Assembly: GCA_007133745.1 (NCBI GenBank) | Contig: SLMC01000194.1 | Span: 1 to 6,922 of the forward strand | Length of the DNA: 6,922 nt | From: Kiritimatiellia bacterium | GTDB taxonomy: Bacteria > Verrucomicrobiota > Kiritimatiellia > UBA8416 > SLMC01 | Direction of reading: 5' to 3' | Part shown: in pieces, positions 6,101 through 6,922 of the stretch | How positions within the stretch are numbered: the stretch's first letter is position 1 | How the letters are laid out: every line of letters starts with the position of its first letter | Translations under genes and position numbers: made by a program | The notes under the pieces: model-generated | Seen by the model: only the letters and a program-made list of their open reading frames with translations | Databases searched by the model: none | Told to the model about the DNA's origin: nothing

Positions 6101-6922
6101 TGCCGCGGACCGCAGGGTTAAGATACCAGCGTCCGCTGGCGTAAACGCGATAGCCGCCCGCGCCCTTGCCGACCGTGCCGGAATCGGGGCGAAAGTAAAG
6201 CAGCTCGCCGCTATGGCGATCGAAAACAGCCGGAGTCGTACGTCCGCCGGGTACGAGCAGGCGATCCCCGGCAATCGCCAGCGCCCCTTGCGGCGCCACG
6301 CCGCCGAATGCGTAGGCCCCGCCATGCTGATGCAGATCCATGCGGCTGCCCGTGCTGGAATTGATCCAGCGCGCGGTTCCGTGGCGGGCGTCCAGCGCGC
6401 ACACAAATACGCCTTCAAACGGCCAAATGCCGGATGCGAAATACACTGTGCCGTCCTGAACGACCGGCCCGCCCCGCGCAGGCCACACGCTGATCAGGCG
6501 ACGGTTGCCCAGAACCTTGCGTTCCGACGGCGCGGCCCGAAACACCCACAACCGAGCGCCGGTCTTCGCGTCGATACAATGCAGCCGACCGTCGTCGGAC
6601 GCCGCATAGACCCGTCCCTCCCAAACCGCGACAGGAACCCGCACGGGCCCGTCGGCGACATAGCGCCATTGCTCCAGACCCGAATCGAGATCGTAGGCCG
6701 CGACACTGTCGTCGTTCATGGACCCCACGTAAAGCGTGTTCCCCGCCACAACCGGTTCGTAGGACAAGTCGAACTCCAGCTTGTCGAAATCATCGGGCTG
6801 CGCGGGCCAGGCTCGGACCGGCGGCGGCAATTCCAGCGTCCAGTGCAGATGGAGCGTTTCCGCCAACCCGTGCGGCGTCGCCGCGCCGCGGCCGGGTTCA
6901 TAGCGCGCCATGGGCCAATCGG
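3195..6922 (-). CDS. PQQ-type beta-propeller protein with inserted methyltransferase-like domain and C-terminal malectin-like domain; 5' end outside window
   Basis: Residue numbers count from the Met at 6911. The frame is open to the window edge, and the codons before that Met read DWP, giving DWPMARYEPGRGAATP, the usual start of the mature part of secreted propeller proteins. The true start, probably with a signal peptide, therefore lies beyond 6922. Domain order: propeller 1 at about 46-400, with repeated blade motifs such as VVAGNTLYVGS, AYDLDSGLEQWRY, LHCIDAKTGARLWVF and CALDARHGTARW; a class I methyltransferase-like Rossmann domain at about 425-575, with FGIGSGG (436-442), acidic D459, VGDAL (486-490), ADVIVSED (499-506) and LYRVLRPYGGRAML; propeller 2 at about 577-1095, opening with a second DW motif; and a malectin-like carbohydrate-binding fold at about 1100-1238 (YTVRLVFAEP, ERVFDIAIQG, FDIARRADG). 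No CXXCH heme motif is present. Enzymatic activity and PQQ binding are unproven. Confidence 0.9.
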   Translation of the reverse strand, partial: DWPMARYEPGRGAATPHGLAETLHLHWTLELPPPVRAWPAQPDDFDKLEFDLSYEPVVAGNTLYVGSMNDDSVAAYDLDSGLEQWRYVADGPVRVPVAVWEGRVYAASDDGRLHCIDAKTGARLWVFRAAPSERKVLGNRRLISVWPARGGPVVQDGTVYFASGIWPFEGVFVCALDARHGTARWINSSTGSRMDLHQHGGAYAFGGVAPQGALAIAGDRLLVPGGRTTPAVFDRHSGELLYFRPDSGTVGKGAGGYRVYASGRWYLNPAVRGNRLYDLADGSPLRMLDADVLTDGGFFGVENERVFVWSSDKSGDERRVSEIVQDLDRLHLLADRTLFGSGYGGRVFALKLGVDPGPLVTPVWDAKVDGPVFRMLAASGRLLVVTESGRIHCFGAEQRRPIVRAYPSGAEPWALDPRWTDAADALIESGQSDGSALMFGIGSGGLLDTLLARTDLHVTAYDPDEAVVARFRERYAKTGFYGRRVALHVGDALSVRLPPYIADVIVSEDPEAAGLRAHAACMRSLYRVLRPYGGRAMLCTSDRKVLATLAEAADAGIPPDGRWVLADDGLAIQRPGALPGSADWTHQYGNAANSAYAADALVKAPLGLVWFGGPTNDKALPRHMNGPIPQVVQGRLVMLGLNHLTARCVYTGREIWSVELPLIGTPFTSLEHEHLPAPVYFPNHPGANFIGSPYVSTADSVYVVYEDRCLRLDMATGRTLATFDLPTRDRLPQGNKKAAMAGLKRSYAAQATEGREQRWGHIAVAGPLLIAGAYPHMFDNRQPGRAGNWNATSSEYLVALDRRTGAIQWVRQARHGFRHNAIAATADRVFAMDNISEEILYLLRRRGIRPKASPEILALDADTGVPAWRYDDHVFGTWLSYSAEHDVLVQAGRSGGRGTPGDEPSDQLLALRGRDGAELWRRKERHTGPVALHDAERRIIAGQNEASLDLLTGETYSTPHPLTGAPEPWRFNRTYGCGTQLVGRHLVTFRSGAAGYYDLAREGGTGNIGGVRSGCTSSLIPANGLLNAPDYTRTCSCSYQHQTSLALAHMPEAEMWTYSTYSDPEPGAIRRLGLNLGGPGGRMADDGLLWINYPAVPRVTAPSPIVAVEFVGEPAWFHSHSLLVHAATNVHDWVAASGARGLRSVRLGGLFRDEQAAYTVRLVFAEPDRVAAGERVFDIAIQGRTMADRFDIARRADGAGLGVAAEFLGIVPDADGRISVTFEPRPGSRPPILSGIAVRME

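Overview
The window is a gene-dense, GC-rich bacterial segment in which every gene I can support lies on the minus strand, so biological order runs from high to low coordinates. It suggests a member of the PVC superphylum (Kiritimatiellota, Lentisphaerota or Planctomycetota). The reasons are a very large PQQ-type beta-propeller protein with an inserted methyltransferase-like domain and a malectin-like tail, a shortened glutamyl-tRNA synthetase, a small helix-turn-helix-like protein of a kind I associate with these phyla, and a family 20 glycoside hydrolase. This placement comes from remembered family resemblance, not from a search.

Layout from right to left: (1) 6922-3195, the large propeller / methyltransferase-like / propeller / malectin-like protein, whose 5' end lies outside the window; (2) 3129-2803, a small lipoprotein with a carboxypeptidase-regulatory-like beta-sandwich; (3) 2799-1495, gltX, starting 3 bases after the lipoprotein stop and probably translationally coupled to it; (4) a 185-base spacer with a palindrome, a mirrored array of octamers and a 9-bp inverted repeat; (5) 1309-1079, a 76-residue single-pass membrane protein; (6) a 263-base spacer with a strong palindrome running into a 12-base-period ACACTT array; (7) 815-579, the 78-residue helix-turn-helix-like protein; (8) 470-1, the N-terminal third or so of a GH20-type hydrolase, cut by the left window edge.

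The best-supported functional unit is lipoprotein-gltX, possibly co-transcribed with the propeller gene 65 bases upstream. The hydrolase and the propeller/malectin protein both fit an organism that handles polysaccharides at or outside its envelope, but nothing here ties them into one pathway. The most unusual items are the methyltransferase fold embedded in a probably exported propeller protein, and two composite intergenic elements (palindrome plus short-period repeats) on either side of the 76-residue gene. I see no RNA genes, CRISPR arrays, insertion sequences or phage genes.
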